Assembly: GCF_017798165.1 (NCBI RefSeq)
Contig: NZ_CP059068.1
Location: 744,001-808,000, forward strand
Reading direction: 5' to 3'
Origin: Rhodoferax sp. AJA081-3
Lineage (GTDB): Bacteria; Pseudomonadota; Gammaproteobacteria; Burkholderiales; Burkholderiaceae_C
Length of the DNA: 64,000 bases
Shown: positions 35,846 to 45,159 of the stretch, in pieces
How positions within the stretch are numbered: position 1 is the stretch's first letter
Layout of the letters: each line of letters starts with the position of its first letter
Notes under the pieces: model-generated
Databases searched by the model: none
Told to the model about the DNA's origin: nothing
What the model saw: the letters and a program-made list of their open reading frames with translations, nothing else
Position numbers and translations under genes: made by a program

Positions 35846-36596
35846 CGGCAATCGCTGGGGCAACCCTGGACACGAGCGCCTGTACTTGATCAAAGTCGCC
35901 TTGGCAGCCAACGATTACTGCTGTTAGAGCGCCATCAGGCAATTTCAGGTTGTCACCATCCGTCAGCAATGCATCTTGGGTCACGGCTTGGTTTCTCTCC
36001 TGCGCCACAAGGCGGTACTCCTTTTCGTACTCCCATGGCCGCCCCTTTGCCAACAAAACCCGCATTTGGTCTTCAACGTCATTGGAGTGAACATCAACTA
36101 GCGGGAACTCATCTAGATACTCGCATCGGAGCGCAGTGCACATAATTGCATTGCGCAAGCTGAATTCGAGACAAATACCTTTGTGGGAGTCCCCATAGTG
36201 TGCCCACATAAGCAAATTTTTTACGTCTGGCCCTAGGCAATACACACGGTAGCTTGCTGCAATTGATTCGGCGACACTTTGAGACACTTCCGAAATCAGT
36301 TCAGCGGCGCGCAGTTTGTTGGTTCGCAAAGTTGTTTCCATGTTCGCGATGTCCGCGTCGGTCATGGTCGTACGCTGGCGGACTAAGGCTATCGCCCATT
36401 GCACATATTTCTCGTGGTTGGCCGGGTCACTTAAGTCAGTATTGAATTGAGGCTTGCAGTCCCAAGGGTCGTTAAATCTATTTGGGGCAGAACAGTGTAT
36501 GGTTCGATTAACTAGCGTCTGTTCAAGGTAGCCCGCGTTAAACCCTTGCCAGTGATACAACACTCTATGTCCGTCGCTCCAAGCTGTTTCTGGCAT
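35778..36596 (-). CDS. DUF2971-family protein
   Basis: A 272-residue soluble protein. Diagnostic pieces of DUF2971 are RVLYHWQGFNAGYLEQTL, SAPNRFNDPWDCKP, LLMWAHYGDSHKGICLEF and PWEYEKEYRLVAQ. The function of the family is not established; members are often in accessory or defence-rich regions. Local base composition is visibly more AT-rich than in neighbouring genes, and it lies next to two tRNA genes between strong hairpins, which suggests acquisition. The terminator at 35550-35584 suits it. Its own promoter would be in 36597-36710, where I see no clear boxes. Confidence 0.8.
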   Translation of the reverse strand: MPETAWSDGHRVLYHWQGFNAGYLEQTLVNRTIHCSAPNRFNDPWDCKPQFNTDLSDPANHEKYVQWAIALVRQRTTMTDADIANMETTLRTNKLRAAELISEVSQSVAESIAASYRVYCLGPDVKNLLMWAHYGDSHKGICLEFSLRNAIMCTALRCEYLDEFPLVDVHSNDVEDQMRVLLAKGRPWEYEKEYRLVAQERNQAVTQDALLTDGDNLKLPDGALTAVIVGCQGDFDQVQALVSRVAPAIAVKRAVRVPNRYQIEIVGYRPRL

Positions 36597-36709
36597 CGTG
36601 CACTTTCATTGATTTGATTTTTATTATTGTCGTGCGTTTGCCAAGTAGTGCACCCTATCTGCAACCGCGTGGTGTGATACTGCCTACACAGGCGCCTACA
36701 TGGATCACA

Positions 36710-36746
36710 AACAAAAAAGCCTGCTATCGATGTGATAGCAGGCTTT
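36710..36746 (-). terminator. Terminator of the tRNA-Lys pair
   Basis: AAAGCCTGCTATC (36716-36728) and GATAGCAGGCTTT (36734-36746) form a 13-bp stem with a 5-nt loop; reading leftward it is followed by a T-rich run (TTTTTTGTTTGTG). It lies 21 nt after the CCA end of tRNA-Lys(CTT). The gap 36597-36709 before the DUF2971 start holds nothing else I can name. Confidence 0.85.
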
Positions 36747-36767
36747 CTATATGCCACAAAGGCAATC

Positions 36768-36843
36768 TGGTGGGATCTGAGAGATTCGAACTCTCGACCT
36801 ACGGATTAAGAGTCCGCTGCTCTACCAGCTGAGCTAAGATCCC
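36768..36843 (-). tRNA. tRNA-Lys (anticodon CTT)
   Basis: A 76-nt tRNA with encoded CCA. Read on the reverse strand, the acceptor stem is GGGATCT/AGATCCC, the D arm TAGCTCAGCTGGTAGAGCA, the anticodon loop CTCTTAA and the T arm contains GTTCGAATC. It reads AAG codons and lies 11 nt after tRNA-Lys(TTT), with which it is probably co-transcribed. Confidence 0.95.
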
Positions 36844-36854
36844 TTAAGGAATAT

Positions 36855-36930
36855 TGGTGGGACCTGCGGGGGTCGAACCCACGACAAACGGATTAAAAGT
36901 CCGCTGCTCTACCAACTGAGCTAAGGTCCC
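36855..36930 (-). tRNA. tRNA-Lys (anticodon TTT)
   Basis: A 76-nt tRNA with encoded CCA. Acceptor stem GGGACCT/AGGTCCC, anticodon loop CTTTTAA, T-arm GGGTTCGACCC. It reads AAA and AAG and is the first of the two-tRNA unit. The D and anticodon arms are nearly identical to its neighbour, suggesting duplication with a later anticodon change. Confidence 0.96.
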
Positions 36931-36974
36931 GACAGGAAGTTACAAAAAGTTTGCGACTTCCCGCGAAGCTTTAA

Positions 36975-36980
36975 ATTATA
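36975..36980 (-). promoter_or_regulatory. -10 box of the tRNA-Lys promoter
   Basis: TATAAT on the reverse strand, about 45 nt before the tRNA-Lys(TTT) 5' end and 7 nt before the tcdA stop (in + coordinates). It is a perfect consensus -10 in otherwise GC-rich sequence. No good -35 is seen 17 nt further upstream, where the sequence lies within the end of tcdA. Confidence 0.5.
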
Positions 36981-36986
36981 GCGTTT

Positions 36987-37775
36987 TTAATTGCCGGTTT
37001 TGTGGGTCTCTGAAATTTTATCGAGTACCCAACCCGCGGCACACATGCCAAAGGTCGCCGTGACCGACACTGCAGAGCCGTAGCCATGGCAGTTGAGCGA
37101 GTTGTCGCCCTGCTCTACCTGGCAAGATGCATCGGCAGCCTTGACGGCCTCACGGCTGAAGACACAGGTGACGCCGATACGCTTGCCTTCTTTCGGCGCG
37201 TTGTGTGCCTTGCGCAGGCGGTAGCGCATTTGCGCCAGCAGCGGGTCGTGTGTGGTTTCGCTCAGGTCGGCGATGTCGACCTTGTGGGCATGGCGTTTGC
37301 CCCCGGCAGCACCTACGGATATGAATAGCGCTTTGCCGCGCCGCGCCCAATCGGCCATGGCCGTCTTGGCCTTGATCTGGTCACAGGCATCCACAACAGC
37401 ATCCACATCGCTTGGCAAAACGGCGGGCCAGTTGTCGGGCTCGACAAAGGCATCTACACAGACAACTGTACACGCGGGATTAATCAGCGCGATACGCTCT
37501 TGCATGGCGATGATCTTGGCCATGCCCACGGTGGAGCTGAGCGCATGCACTTGGCGGTTGATATTGGACTCGGCCACATGGTCCAGGTCAATCAGCGTCA
37601 GGCGACCGACACCACTGCGTGCAAGTGCTTCGGCAACCCAGGAGCCTACACCACCAATACCCACCACCGCCACGTGAGACTCCCGTATGGCACGGGCAGG
37701 CTCCATGCCATAGAGGCGCTCCATGCCGGAGAAACGCCGAACGACGTCGGCATCATCGCCATCGGCAGGAGTCAT
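36987..37775 (-). CDS. tcdA: tRNA threonylcarbamoyladenosine dehydratase
   Basis: A 262-residue ThiF/E1-like enzyme that cyclises the t6A modification at tRNA position 37 using ATP. The nucleotide-binding motif is VVGIGGVGSWVAEALARSG; later motifs are LIDLDHVAESNINRQVHAL and VDAVVDACDQIKAKTAM. The start MTPADGDDADVVRRFSGMERLYG fits TcdA, as does the length. It follows cpoB by 17 nt, ending the Tol-Pal unit, and precedes the tRNA-Lys genes, though that proximity is probably chance. Confidence 0.92.
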   Translation of the reverse strand: MTPADGDDADVVRRFSGMERLYGMEPARAIRESHVAVVGIGGVGSWVAEALARSGVGRLTLIDLDHVAESNINRQVHALSSTVGMAKIIAMQERIALINPACTVVCVDAFVEPDNWPAVLPSDVDAVVDACDQIKAKTAMADWARRGKALFISVGAAGGKRHAHKVDIADLSETTHDPLLAQMRYRLRKAHNAPKEGKRIGVTCVFSREAVKAADASCQVEQGDNSLNCHGYGSAVSVTATFGMCAAGWVLDKISETHKTGN

Positions 37776-37792
37776 AGTCTCGGGTTGTGGAG

Positions 37793-38587
37793 TCAGCGCA
37801 AACGCGCCAGACGGTCCTTGGCAGCCTGTGCGGCCTCGGAGGACGGGTAGTTGGCGACCAGGTCATCCAGTGTCTTGCGGGCGCCCTTGTTGTCCTTCAA
37901 CTCCAGCTGGCAATTGGCGATGGCCAATATGGCCTCGGGCACACGCATGTGGTCACCGCCCATGGCGACCAGCGCACGAAAGCTCGCCAGGGCGTCTTTG
38001 TAGTCTTTGGTCGCGTATTGGGCATTGCCCAACCAGAACAACGCAGAGGGCCGGAACCCGGTCTTGGGATAACGGTTGAGAAAATCCACAAAAACCAACT
38101 GCGCCGCAGCAAATTCGCCCTTGCGGAAGGTGGTCATGGCAGCGTCATAGTCACGCTTCTCCGCCGGATCGGCCAGGAATTCGCGGCCATCCACCGTCAG
38201 GCGTGAAGGCTCGAACCTGCGCAGACGTTCGTCCACGTTTTGGACAGCATCTTTTTGCTGGCGCTGCAGCTCTGCCACATCACGGGCCATTTGTTCATCC
38301 TGACCACGCATTTTGGCCAATTCTGTACGCACCGCGTCCAACTGGCCTTGCAGGTCGATCAGGCTACGCTGAAGCTGTGCCGACTCATCCGTCGCACGCC
38401 GGGTTTCTTCGGCCAGCTTCTGCTCAGTCAATTGGACCTTTTGCCGCAAATCCAGAATGGCCTTGCGCGCCTCTTCGTCATCGAAAAGACCTGCAGAGGC
38501 CTGGCCCATACAAGCCACCATCACAGCAGCAGCGGCCGCCACGCGGCTCAACTGCACGACAGACGTGGACCAGGCGCGTGTTTTCAT
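37793..38587 (-). CDS. cpoB: Cell division coordinator CpoB (YbgF)
   Basis: A 264-residue periplasmic protein: signal peptide (VAAAAAVMVACMGQASAGLFDD), an N-terminal coiled coil (about 38-100) for trimerisation, and C-terminal TPR repeats (AQLVFVDFLNRYPKTGFRPSALFWLGNAQYATKDYKDAL). It links peptidoglycan synthesis with outer-membrane constriction at division together with Tol-Pal. The start overlaps the pal stop by 4 nt. Confidence 0.93.
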   Translation of the reverse strand: MKTRAWSTSVVQLSRVAAAAAVMVACMGQASAGLFDDEEARKAILDLRQKVQLTEQKLAEETRRATDESAQLQRSLIDLQGQLDAVRTELAKMRGQDEQMARDVAELQRQQKDAVQNVDERLRRFEPSRLTVDGREFLADPAEKRDYDAAMTTFRKGEFAAAQLVFVDFLNRYPKTGFRPSALFWLGNAQYATKDYKDALASFRALVAMGGDHMRVPEAILAIANCQLELKDNKGARKTLDDLVANYPSSEAAQAAKDRLARLR

Positions 38588-39102
38588 CGGTACGAGATTT
38601 CAGCGCGACGGTTCTTGGCAAAGGCGTCTTCGGTCGAGCCCATGACTGCAGGCTTCTCCTTGCCAAAGCTCACTGCCTCCAACTGGCTATCGGGCACGCC
38701 CAGCAGGCCCATGGCGCGGCGAACGGCCTCGGCACGTTTTTGACCCAGGGCCAGGTTGTACTCACGGCCACCGCGCTCGTCGGTGTGGCCTTCGATGGCG
38801 ATCTTCTTGGACTTGTCGGCCTTGATCAGCTTGGCATTGGTCTCAATGAGTGCCTGGAATTCAGGGCGGATGGCATAACTGTCGTAGTCAAAATAGACCA
38901 CACGGTTGGCGACATCGGGCACCTTGCTTTTATCCAGAGCCACGGGAGTGACTACACGTTCGCCCACGCCGCCGGTGCCAGGACCACCGGGTGTTGTGAC
39001 ATTGGTTCCCGATTTATCTTCAACGGGAACCGTATCCAATTTGGTCGAACTGCAAGCACTCAAGAAAACAGCGACAGCTGCCGCCAATACCAATTGTTTC
39101 AT
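38584..39102 (-). CDS. pal: Peptidoglycan-associated lipoprotein
   Basis: A 172-residue outer-membrane lipoprotein: MKQLVLAAAVAVFLSAC with lipobox LSAC, a short linker, then an OmpA-like peptidoglycan-binding domain (VVYFDYDSYAIRPEFQAL, IEGHTDERGGREYNLALGQKRAEAVRRAM). The ATG chosen starts exactly at the signal peptide; the longer frame up to 39180 overlaps the tolB end. Together with TolB and CpoB it forms the Pal end of the Tol-Pal system. Confidence 0.96.
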   Translation of the reverse strand: MKQLVLAAAVAVFLSACSSTKLDTVPVEDKSGTNVTTPGGPGTGGVGERVVTPVALDKSKVPDVANRVVYFDYDSYAIRPEFQALIETNAKLIKADKSKKIAIEGHTDERGGREYNLALGQKRAEAVRRAMGLLGVPDSQLEAVSFGKEKPAVMGSTEDAFAKNRRAEISYR

Positions 39103-39136
39103 CCAATACTCCTTTTGATTTGCGGTTATTACGTTA

Positions 39137-40402
39137 TTACTTTTGCATGGGGCCCCAATCGGGCTCCCGAATATCACCATTTTGACCCGCCAGGCGGGCC
39201 TTGATCTTTCCGTCCACTGTGGTTGTCATCAGCGCTTCGCGACCTTGTTGCTGGGTGGCGTAGATGATGAGTCGTCCGTTGGGAGAAAAACTGGGGTTCT
39301 CGTCGGCCGTTGTGTCCGTGATGGCATTGGTGGCACCCGTCGCCAGGTCCATGACGTGTAGTTTGAACACACCACTTACGCGAGAAATATAGGCCAGCCA
39401 TTTGCCGTCCGGACTCAAAGACGGAGAAATATTGTAAGTGCCGGTAAAAGTAACACGTTCTGCGTTGCCGCCCGTTGACGGCATGCGGTAAATCTGTGGC
39501 GCACCGCCGCGGTCGCTGACGAAATAGATGGACCTGCCATTGGTCGTGAACGTGGGTTCTGTGTCGATGGAGCTGTTTTGGGCCAGGCGCCTGGGCTCGC
39601 CACCCGTGGCGTCCATCAGATACAGCTGAGAGCCGCCGTCGCGTGTGAGGGTCGCCGCGAGGGTTTTTCCGTCTGGCGACCACGCGGGTGCGCTATTGGA
39701 ACCCTTGAAATTGGCCACCAGGCGACGTTTTCCGGTAGCCACGTCGTGCACAAAAATCACGGGCTTGCGTGACTCAAACGAGACATAGGCCAGTTGCTGG
39801 CCGTTGGGCGCCCAGGACGGCGAAATGATTGGCTCCGCACTGTTGAGTGCACTTTGTGCACTTTCACCATCGGCATCGGCCACCCACAGGTTGTAGCTCT
39901 GGCCAACCTTGGTCACATAGGCAATACGGGTGGAGAAAATGCCCTTGTCGCCGGTCATTTTTTCATACACAAAGTCTGCGATGCGGTGGGCCACCAGGCG
40001 CAAATCGCCCGCAACTACGGCATAACTCTGGCCACCCATGTCCTGCCCACGTACCACATCCCACAGGCGCATGCGCACATCAAAACGGCCATCGGCCAGG
40101 CGGGTGATGCTGCCGGTGACCAGGGCATCCGCCCCTTTTTGGCGCCAGGTCGAAACCTCTGGCCGGGAGCCTTCATCCATGGCTGCGCCACTGCTGTCCA
40201 CCGCGCGGAACTGCCCACTGCGTTCCAGGTCGGCCTGGACAATACTCGCTATCTTCTGAGGGGCTGATTCGTCGCCACGGAAGGTGGCAATGGCAATCGG
40301 AACCTGGGTCAGCCCCACACCGGAGACCTCCACACGGAACTGCGCAAAGGCAGAGCTGCAAACCAGGCTGGTTATCAAAATTAACAGGTGACGCTTCAAC
40401 AT
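39137..40402 (-). CDS. tolB: Tol-Pal system beta-propeller protein TolB
   Basis: A 421-residue periplasmic protein with a signal peptide ([21 protein letters not shown]), an N-terminal alpha/beta domain and a six-bladed propeller with repeated blades such as [39 protein letters not shown] and [14 protein letters not shown]. It binds Pal. The start lies 7 nt after the stop of a glycosyltransferase gene rather than after tolA; tolQ, tolR and tolA are not in the window. Confidence 0.96.
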   Translation of the reverse strand: MLKRHLLILITSLVCSSAFAQFRVEVSGVGLTQVPIAIATFRGDESAPQKIASIVQADLERSGQFRAVDSSGAAMDEGSRPEVSTWRQKGADALVTGSITRLADGRFDVRMRLWDVVRGQDMGGQSYAVVAGDLRLVAHRIADFVYEKMTGDKGIFSTRIAYVTKVGQSYNLWVADADGESAQSALNSAEPIISPSWAPNGQQLAYVSFESRKPVIFVHDVATGKRRLVANFKGSNSAPAWSPDGKTLAATLTRDGGSQLYLMDATGGEPRRLAQNSSIDTEPTFTTNGRSIYFVSDRGGAPQIYRMPSTGGNAERVTFTGTYNISPSLSPDGKWLAYISRVSGVFKLHVMDLATGATNAITDTTADENPSFSPNGRLIIYATQQQGREALMTTTVDGKIKARLAGQNGDIREPDWGPMQK

Positions 40403-40409
40403 CTTCGCA

Positions 40410-41264
40410 TTATCCCAGTGTTGTGATGAGCACATCATCGTTGATCCGTTCTTTTGCGTAACCCAATGTTGGCTGGGTTACGGTCGTCGTGGCACGGGCC
40501 TTCACGACAGCAGCGTTGTGTGACTCCTGGTTGCGCGCCGCCTCCTGGTGCCACAGGTGAAACACCTCGGTCGCACAAAAACCGTTCTTGCGTGCCACCC
40601 CACTGTTGTGCAATCGCAAGACAAAGTCCGCATCCTCATGGCCCCAGCCCACAAACGACTCATCAAATCCGTTTACCCGCTCAAAGTCCGTACGCCAGCA
40701 TCCCAAGTTGCAACTGCGTATGCCTTTCCACGAAAAAATTTTGCTGTTGCGCCATGGCATATCCGGAAGGCGCAGCAGGCCCGTTAGTTTACTGGCGTGC
40801 CCACGCACCCTTTGACCCAGCCAGTACCAGATCGACCGTCCGATGATTAGTTCCACTCCATTCAACACCTGGCTGCTCAATGCGGGGGATAACAATACGC
40901 GGCTGCCATTCACAAAAAAACCGGGCTGCGCCAATCGTTTGTGCTGGGCGATGAAGTCCACCTCGGGAACACAGTCTCCGTCGAGGAACACAATGTAGGC
41001 CCCGCGTGACGCGGCCACACCAAGGTTGCGAACACGCGACGCGGTAAAACCAACGTCTGGGTGCCACACATGGGTCACGCGCAGTGCCTTTGCTGCGGGG
41101 GACTGCAGAACAGCGACCTGGTGCTCGGCGCGGGAGCCGTCGTCCGCCACGACTACCTCAAATTGGCTATCCGTCTGGCGTGTTAAACCGGCCAGAACCG
41201 CCAGCACGGCGTCACTGCGGTTGTAGGTCGTGATGACCACGGAAACAAGTGGGGAAGCATTCAT
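40410..41264 (-). CDS. Family 2 glycosyltransferase with galactosyltransferase-like C-terminus
   Basis: A 284-residue GT-A fold enzyme. The N-terminus [21 protein letters not shown] and VVVADDGS bind the nucleotide sugar; the metal-binding motif is VFLDGDCVP; the C-terminal [17 protein letters not shown] resembles the ED motif of galactosyl/chondroitin-type transferases. It probably adds a sugar in surface-glycan synthesis, like the divergent genes 67 nt away. On its own strand it is directly upstream of tolB. Confidence 0.85.
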   Translation of the reverse strand: MNASPLVSVVITTYNRSDAVLAVLAGLTRQTDSQFEVVVADDGSRAEHQVAVLQSPAAKALRVTHVWHPDVGFTASRVRNLGVAASRGAYIVFLDGDCVPEVDFIAQHKRLAQPGFFVNGSRVLLSPALSSQVLNGVELIIGRSIWYWLGQRVRGHASKLTGLLRLPDMPWRNSKIFSWKGIRSCNLGCWRTDFERVNGFDESFVGWGHEDADFVLRLHNSGVARKNGFCATEVFHLWHQEAARNQESHNAAVVKARATTTVTQPTLGYAKERINDDVLITTLG

Positions 41265-41331
41265 TTTGAACTAGACTACGCGGCTGGCAACCGCCTGCAG
41301 CGCGCCAAGTGGCCGAATACTACCACCCCCG

Positions 41332-42120
41332 ATGAGCAAAATTTCCGTCTATATCATCGCCTTCAACGAAGCCGAAAAAGTTGCCGCCACCATAGAAAGC
41401 GTGCAATGGGCCGATGAAGTGGTGCTGGTGGATTCCTGGAGCACCGATGGCACACCGGAGATTGCCACTCGCTTGGGCGCCAAGGTTGTGCAGGTCGATT
41501 TCAATGGCTTTGGTGCATTGCGCAACAGCGCCCTCGCCGCCTGCTCACACGAATGGATTTTCAGCCTGGATGCGGATGAGCGTTGCACGCCGCAGGCCGA
41601 ACAAGAGATCCGCGCCATCACCAACGACCCGAATGCTGCCGACGTCTACTGGATGCCGCGGCGCAACTACTTCATGGGTCGCTGGATCAAACACTCTGGC
41701 TGGTACCCCAACTACCGCCAACCCCAGTTGTTCCGCAACGGTGCGATGGAATACGACCTGAAGCCGGTGCATGAAGGTTACGTGCTGAAGACAAGCAAAC
41801 CCATTGGCCATTTGCAAAATGCCATCTGGCAGTTTCCGTTCAAGAACATGGCCGAGGTCATGCACAAGTCCAACCGCTATTCGACACTGGGTGCAGAGAA
41901 GATCAAACACAAGAAGATCAGCATGGGCAGCGCATTGGGCCATGGCGTGTGGTCCTTCGCCAAGCACTACATCTTCAAACTCGGCTTCCTCGACGGTTGG
42001 GCCGGTTTTGTCATTGCGTTGGGTAATTTTGAAGGCACCTTCTACCGCTACGTAAAAGCCATAGAAATTCAAAAAGGCGCCGCATGGCAAGCGCCCAAAC
42101 ACCCCACCAGCAATGGTTGA
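41332..42120 (+). CDS. Family 2 glycosyltransferase, WaaE-like (lipopolysaccharide core)
   Basis: A 262-residue enzyme. SVYIIAFNEAEKVAATIESVQWADEVVLVDSWSTDGT is typical of the WaaE/KdtX type that adds glucose to the inner core; the metal site is FSLDADERC, and WYPNYRQPQLFRNG and KPVHEGYV are family-specific. It is first of three overlapping genes with an O-antigen-ligase-like protein and MsbA, supporting a role in core assembly at the inner membrane. Confidence 0.85.
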   Translation: MSKISVYIIAFNEAEKVAATIESVQWADEVVLVDSWSTDGTPEIATRLGAKVVQVDFNGFGALRNSALAACSHEWIFSLDADERCTPQAEQEIRAITNDPNAADVYWMPRRNYFMGRWIKHSGWYPNYRQPQLFRNGAMEYDLKPVHEGYVLKTSKPIGHLQNAIWQFPFKNMAEVMHKSNRYSTLGAEKIKHKKISMGSALGHGVWSFAKHYIFKLGFLDGWAGFVIALGNFEGTFYRYVKAIEIQKGAAWQAPKHPTSNG

Positions 42121-43354
42121 CACAACCACCAAGTGGAACGTCCGCCTGTTCGTGGTGTGTCTGGCGGCGCTGTCGGTCAGCCTGCCCATAGCCTGGATCA
42201 GTCTCGCCAAGGTCTTGTTGTTTGTCCTGGGGTTGGTGTATTTGATAACCAGTCACTGGACCCGGCACCGTGATACCGCACTGCAGCGGCTCTGGACGAC
42301 ATACGCCGTTCTGGGCAGCATGGTGGTGTTCGCTTTCAGCCTGCTGTGGACCGATGCCGACATGGAGTCTGCTCTTTATAGCCTTGTAAAACACGCCAAG
42401 TTGATGGGTATCCTGTTGGTGGTGTATTTCGTGCGTACGGTGCACGAAGCACGTATGGGCTTGCTGTTTTATGCAGGTGGCCAGGGCTTTTTGTTGCTCA
42501 GTTCTTGGTTGCTGTTTGTGGGTATCCCCGTACCCTGGGTGGCTGACACGGCGACCGGCAATGTCGTTTTTTCCACCTACCTCGACCAATCCATCATGCT
42601 TGCGGCCGCTGCTGCAGTCTTTTGGCATCTGCGCCAGGATGGTCTTTGGCCCCGTTGGCTGGGTGCAGCCGCGGCGTTGTTGGCCTTGGCCAATGCATTG
42701 TTGTTGTTGGAAGGCCGAACCGGCTATCTGGTTGCTTTGACCACATTGACCATGGGTTTGGTGTGGGCCATGCCCCGGCGTTTCCGCTTGGTGACCCTGG
42801 TGGTGTCACCCCTGGTCGTACTGATGGGCCTGTTGCTGGTGTCGGCACAGGTGCAGGAGCGCGTCACCAAGATCGTCAGCGAAAGCGTGAACTACTCAAA
42901 AAGCCAGCAAGTAGCAGCCGAGGACTCTTCCGGTTGGCGTTTGAATGCCTGGCGCAGATCCCTGCAAGCCATAGATGCCAAACCCTTCAACGGCCATGGC
43001 GTCGGCGCCTGGACTCCCGCCGTTAAGCAGTTCGAAGACAGCAAGACCGCAACCCGCCTGTTTGGCGAAGGCAACCACAGCAACCCGCACCAGGAATATT
43101 TGTTGTGGGGGGTCGAACTGGGTGTGGGTGGTCTGATCCTATTGGTGGCGTTGATGGCCTGTATGGCGCGGGATGCCCTTCGCTTCCCAGACAACATCCA
43201 GCGCGCTACCTTGTCGGTGCTGGCGGCCATGGCGGTAGCCTGTCTGTTCAATTCGACCTTGTACGACGACTGGATTGGTGATTTCTTCTGCATCAGTTTG
43301 GGTCTATTGCTTGCCGCGGGGGTGCGCAGCACACCACACACATCACTGCCATGA
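42113..43354 (+). CDS. O-antigen ligase-like membrane protein (WaaL/Wzy_C family)
   Basis: A 413-residue protein with about ten to eleven hydrophobic helices and one large periplasmic loop (about 255-330) carrying FNGHGVGAWTPAVKQFE and NHSNPHQEYLLWGVELG, the Wzy_C pattern with a conserved His. Such proteins join O-antigen to lipid A-core or polymerise it. Start ATG overlaps the previous gene by 8 nt, and the stop overlaps msbA by 4 nt. Ligase versus polymerase cannot be separated by eye; the neighbours favour ligase. Confidence 0.82.
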   Translation: MVDTTTKWNVRLFVVCLAALSVSLPIAWISLAKVLLFVLGLVYLITSHWTRHRDTALQRLWTTYAVLGSMVVFAFSLLWTDADMESALYSLVKHAKLMGILLVVYFVRTVHEARMGLLFYAGGQGFLLLSSWLLFVGIPVPWVADTATGNVVFSTYLDQSIMLAAAAAVFWHLRQDGLWPRWLGAAAALLALANALLLLEGRTGYLVALTTLTMGLVWAMPRRFRLVTLVVSPLVVLMGLLLVSAQVQERVTKIVSESVNYSKSQQVAAEDSSGWRLNAWRRSLQAIDAKPFNGHGVGAWTPAVKQFEDSKTATRLFGEGNHSNPHQEYLLWGVELGVGGLILLVALMACMARDALRFPDNIQRATLSVLAAMAVACLFNSTLYDDWIGDFFCISLGLLLAAGVRSTPHTSLP

Positions 43355-45159
43355 CAACAGAACTACCCGATACCGAGACGCCCGCACAACCGGCGCCGCC
43401 CTCAACAAGCCTGTTGCAGCGCCTACGACCGCTGTGGCCCTACTTTGGCAAGTCACCCGCCACCTGGGCGGTGGTAGCGCTGTGCACCATTGTGGGTGCA
43501 TCCACAGAACCCATGATTCCCGCGGTGATTGATTTGTTGCTCGAACGCGGGTTTGTGAAGCGAGAACTTGATCTGTGGACCGTGCCTGCGATGTTTGTGT
43601 CCATATTTGCGGTGCGTGGCCTGGCCGGCTACGTTGCGCAGCTGGGTCTGTCCAGCATCACCAACAATGGCTTGACGGCTTTGCGCAGTGCCATGTTCAA
43701 GAAGGTGCTCCAGGCGCAGTTGCAACTGTTCTCTGCAGAGAGCTCCAGCTCCCTATCCAACGCTATCGTCTACGAGACCCAAACCGGCGCCGCGATGTTG
43801 GTGAACTCATTGCTCAGCCTGACACGCAATGCGTTGACGCTGGTCGCCATGATGGCCTACCTGCTGTTTTTGAATTGGCAACTGACGCTGATTGTGATTG
43901 CGGTTTTTCCGGCGGTCGCCTGGGTGATGCGCAAACTCACATCACGCCTGCACAAGCTCACCAAGGCCAACCAACAAGCCACAGACAGCCTGGCCTACGT
44001 CGTGGAAGAGAACGTGCTGGCACACAAGGACATCCGGCTGTATTCGGCCCAAACCTCACAGGCCGTTCGGTTTGACAAGCTGGGCGAATCACTGCGGCAC
44101 TTGGCCATGAAGTCAACCGTCGCAGGCGCTGCCATGACACCGATGACGCAAATGTTGGCTGCGATGGCCCTCTCCGCAGTCATCGCGGTAGCGCTGGCCC
44201 AGAGTACGAGTAGCGGAACCACCGTCGGTGGTTTTATGGCCTTTGTCGTAGCCATGCTGATGATCATCGCGCCGATTCGGCAGCTGTCGGAAGTATCCAG
44301 CCCCATCATCCGTGGGCTGGTCGCGTTGGAACGGGGTTTAGCACTGATCCACGCAACCCCCAATGAAACCGAAGGCACGTTTGCCAAGTCACGTGCCACG
44401 GGCGACATCGTCTTCACCCAGGTTGGTGTGCAATACGCCTCCGGTTCAGCCCCCGTCATCAGCCAGCTCGATCTGTCCGTTGCGTCCGGTGAAACGATTG
44501 CCATCGTTGGCGCTTCGGGCGCCGGCAAATCCACGCTGGTCAACCTGTTGCCACGTTTTGTAGACGCCAGCACGGGCAGCATCTCCCTGGACGGTCATGC
44601 GCTTGCGGACTGGAACTTGCAGTCCCTGCGCTCCCAGTTTGCTTTCGTCAGCCAGCATGTCATCATGCTCAACGACAGCATTGCTGCCAATGTCGCATTG
44701 GGCATGGACTTGAACCGCAGCAAGGTAACGGAGTGCCTGCGCGCCGGCAATCTGGGAGGCTTGATCGGCGATCTGCCACAGGGCATAGACACCGTGGTGG
44801 GACACAACGCCATGCAGCTGTCGGGCGGCCAGCGCCAGCGCCTGGCCATTGCCCGTGCGCTATACAAAGACGCACCGATTTTGATACTGGACGAAGCCAC
44901 GTCTGCGCTGGACACCGAATCCGAACGTGCGGTTCAAGAAGCCCTGCAGGGTCTGATGCGCAACCGCACCACGCTGGTGATCGCCCACCGCTTGTCCACG
45001 GTCATGCATGCGGACCGCATTGTCACCATGGACGCGGGTCGTATTGTGGAAATAGGCAACCACCAGGAATTGCTGGACAAAAACGGCCACTATGCGCGGC
45101 TGTACCAGATGGGGCTGGAATCCTTCGTCGCCAAAGACGCGCCGGTCCTAACGGCCTGA
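43351..45159 (+). CDS. msbA: Lipid A/core flippase MsbA-type ABC transporter
   Basis: A 602-residue half-transporter: six-helix membrane domain (about 35-340), then an ATPase with GASGAGKST, SGGQRQRLAIARAL and ILILDEATSALD. It flips lipid A-core to the outer leaflet of the inner membrane. Being in an operon with core glycosyltransferase and ligase genes supports msbA over other exporters. Its last 12 nt overlap the 3' end of the converging glycosyltransferase gene. Confidence 0.9.
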   Translation: MTTELPDTETPAQPAPPSTSLLQRLRPLWPYFGKSPATWAVVALCTIVGASTEPMIPAVIDLLLERGFVKRELDLWTVPAMFVSIFAVRGLAGYVAQLGLSSITNNGLTALRSAMFKKVLQAQLQLFSAESSSSLSNAIVYETQTGAAMLVNSLLSLTRNALTLVAMMAYLLFLNWQLTLIVIAVFPAVAWVMRKLTSRLHKLTKANQQATDSLAYVVEENVLAHKDIRLYSAQTSQAVRFDKLGESLRHLAMKSTVAGAAMTPMTQMLAAMALSAVIAVALAQSTSSGTTVGGFMAFVVAMLMIIAPIRQLSEVSSPIIRGLVALERGLALIHATPNETEGTFAKSRATGDIVFTQVGVQYASGSAPVISQLDLSVASGETIAIVGASGAGKSTLVNLLPRFVDASTGSISLDGHALADWNLQSLRSQFAFVSQHVIMLNDSIAANVALGMDLNRSKVTECLRAGNLGGLIGDLPQGIDTVVGHNAMQLSGGQRQRLAIARALYKDAPILILDEATSALDTESERAVQEALQGLMRNRTTLVIAHRLSTVMHADRIVTMDAGRIVEIGNHQELLDKNGHYARLYQMGLESFVAKDAPVLTA

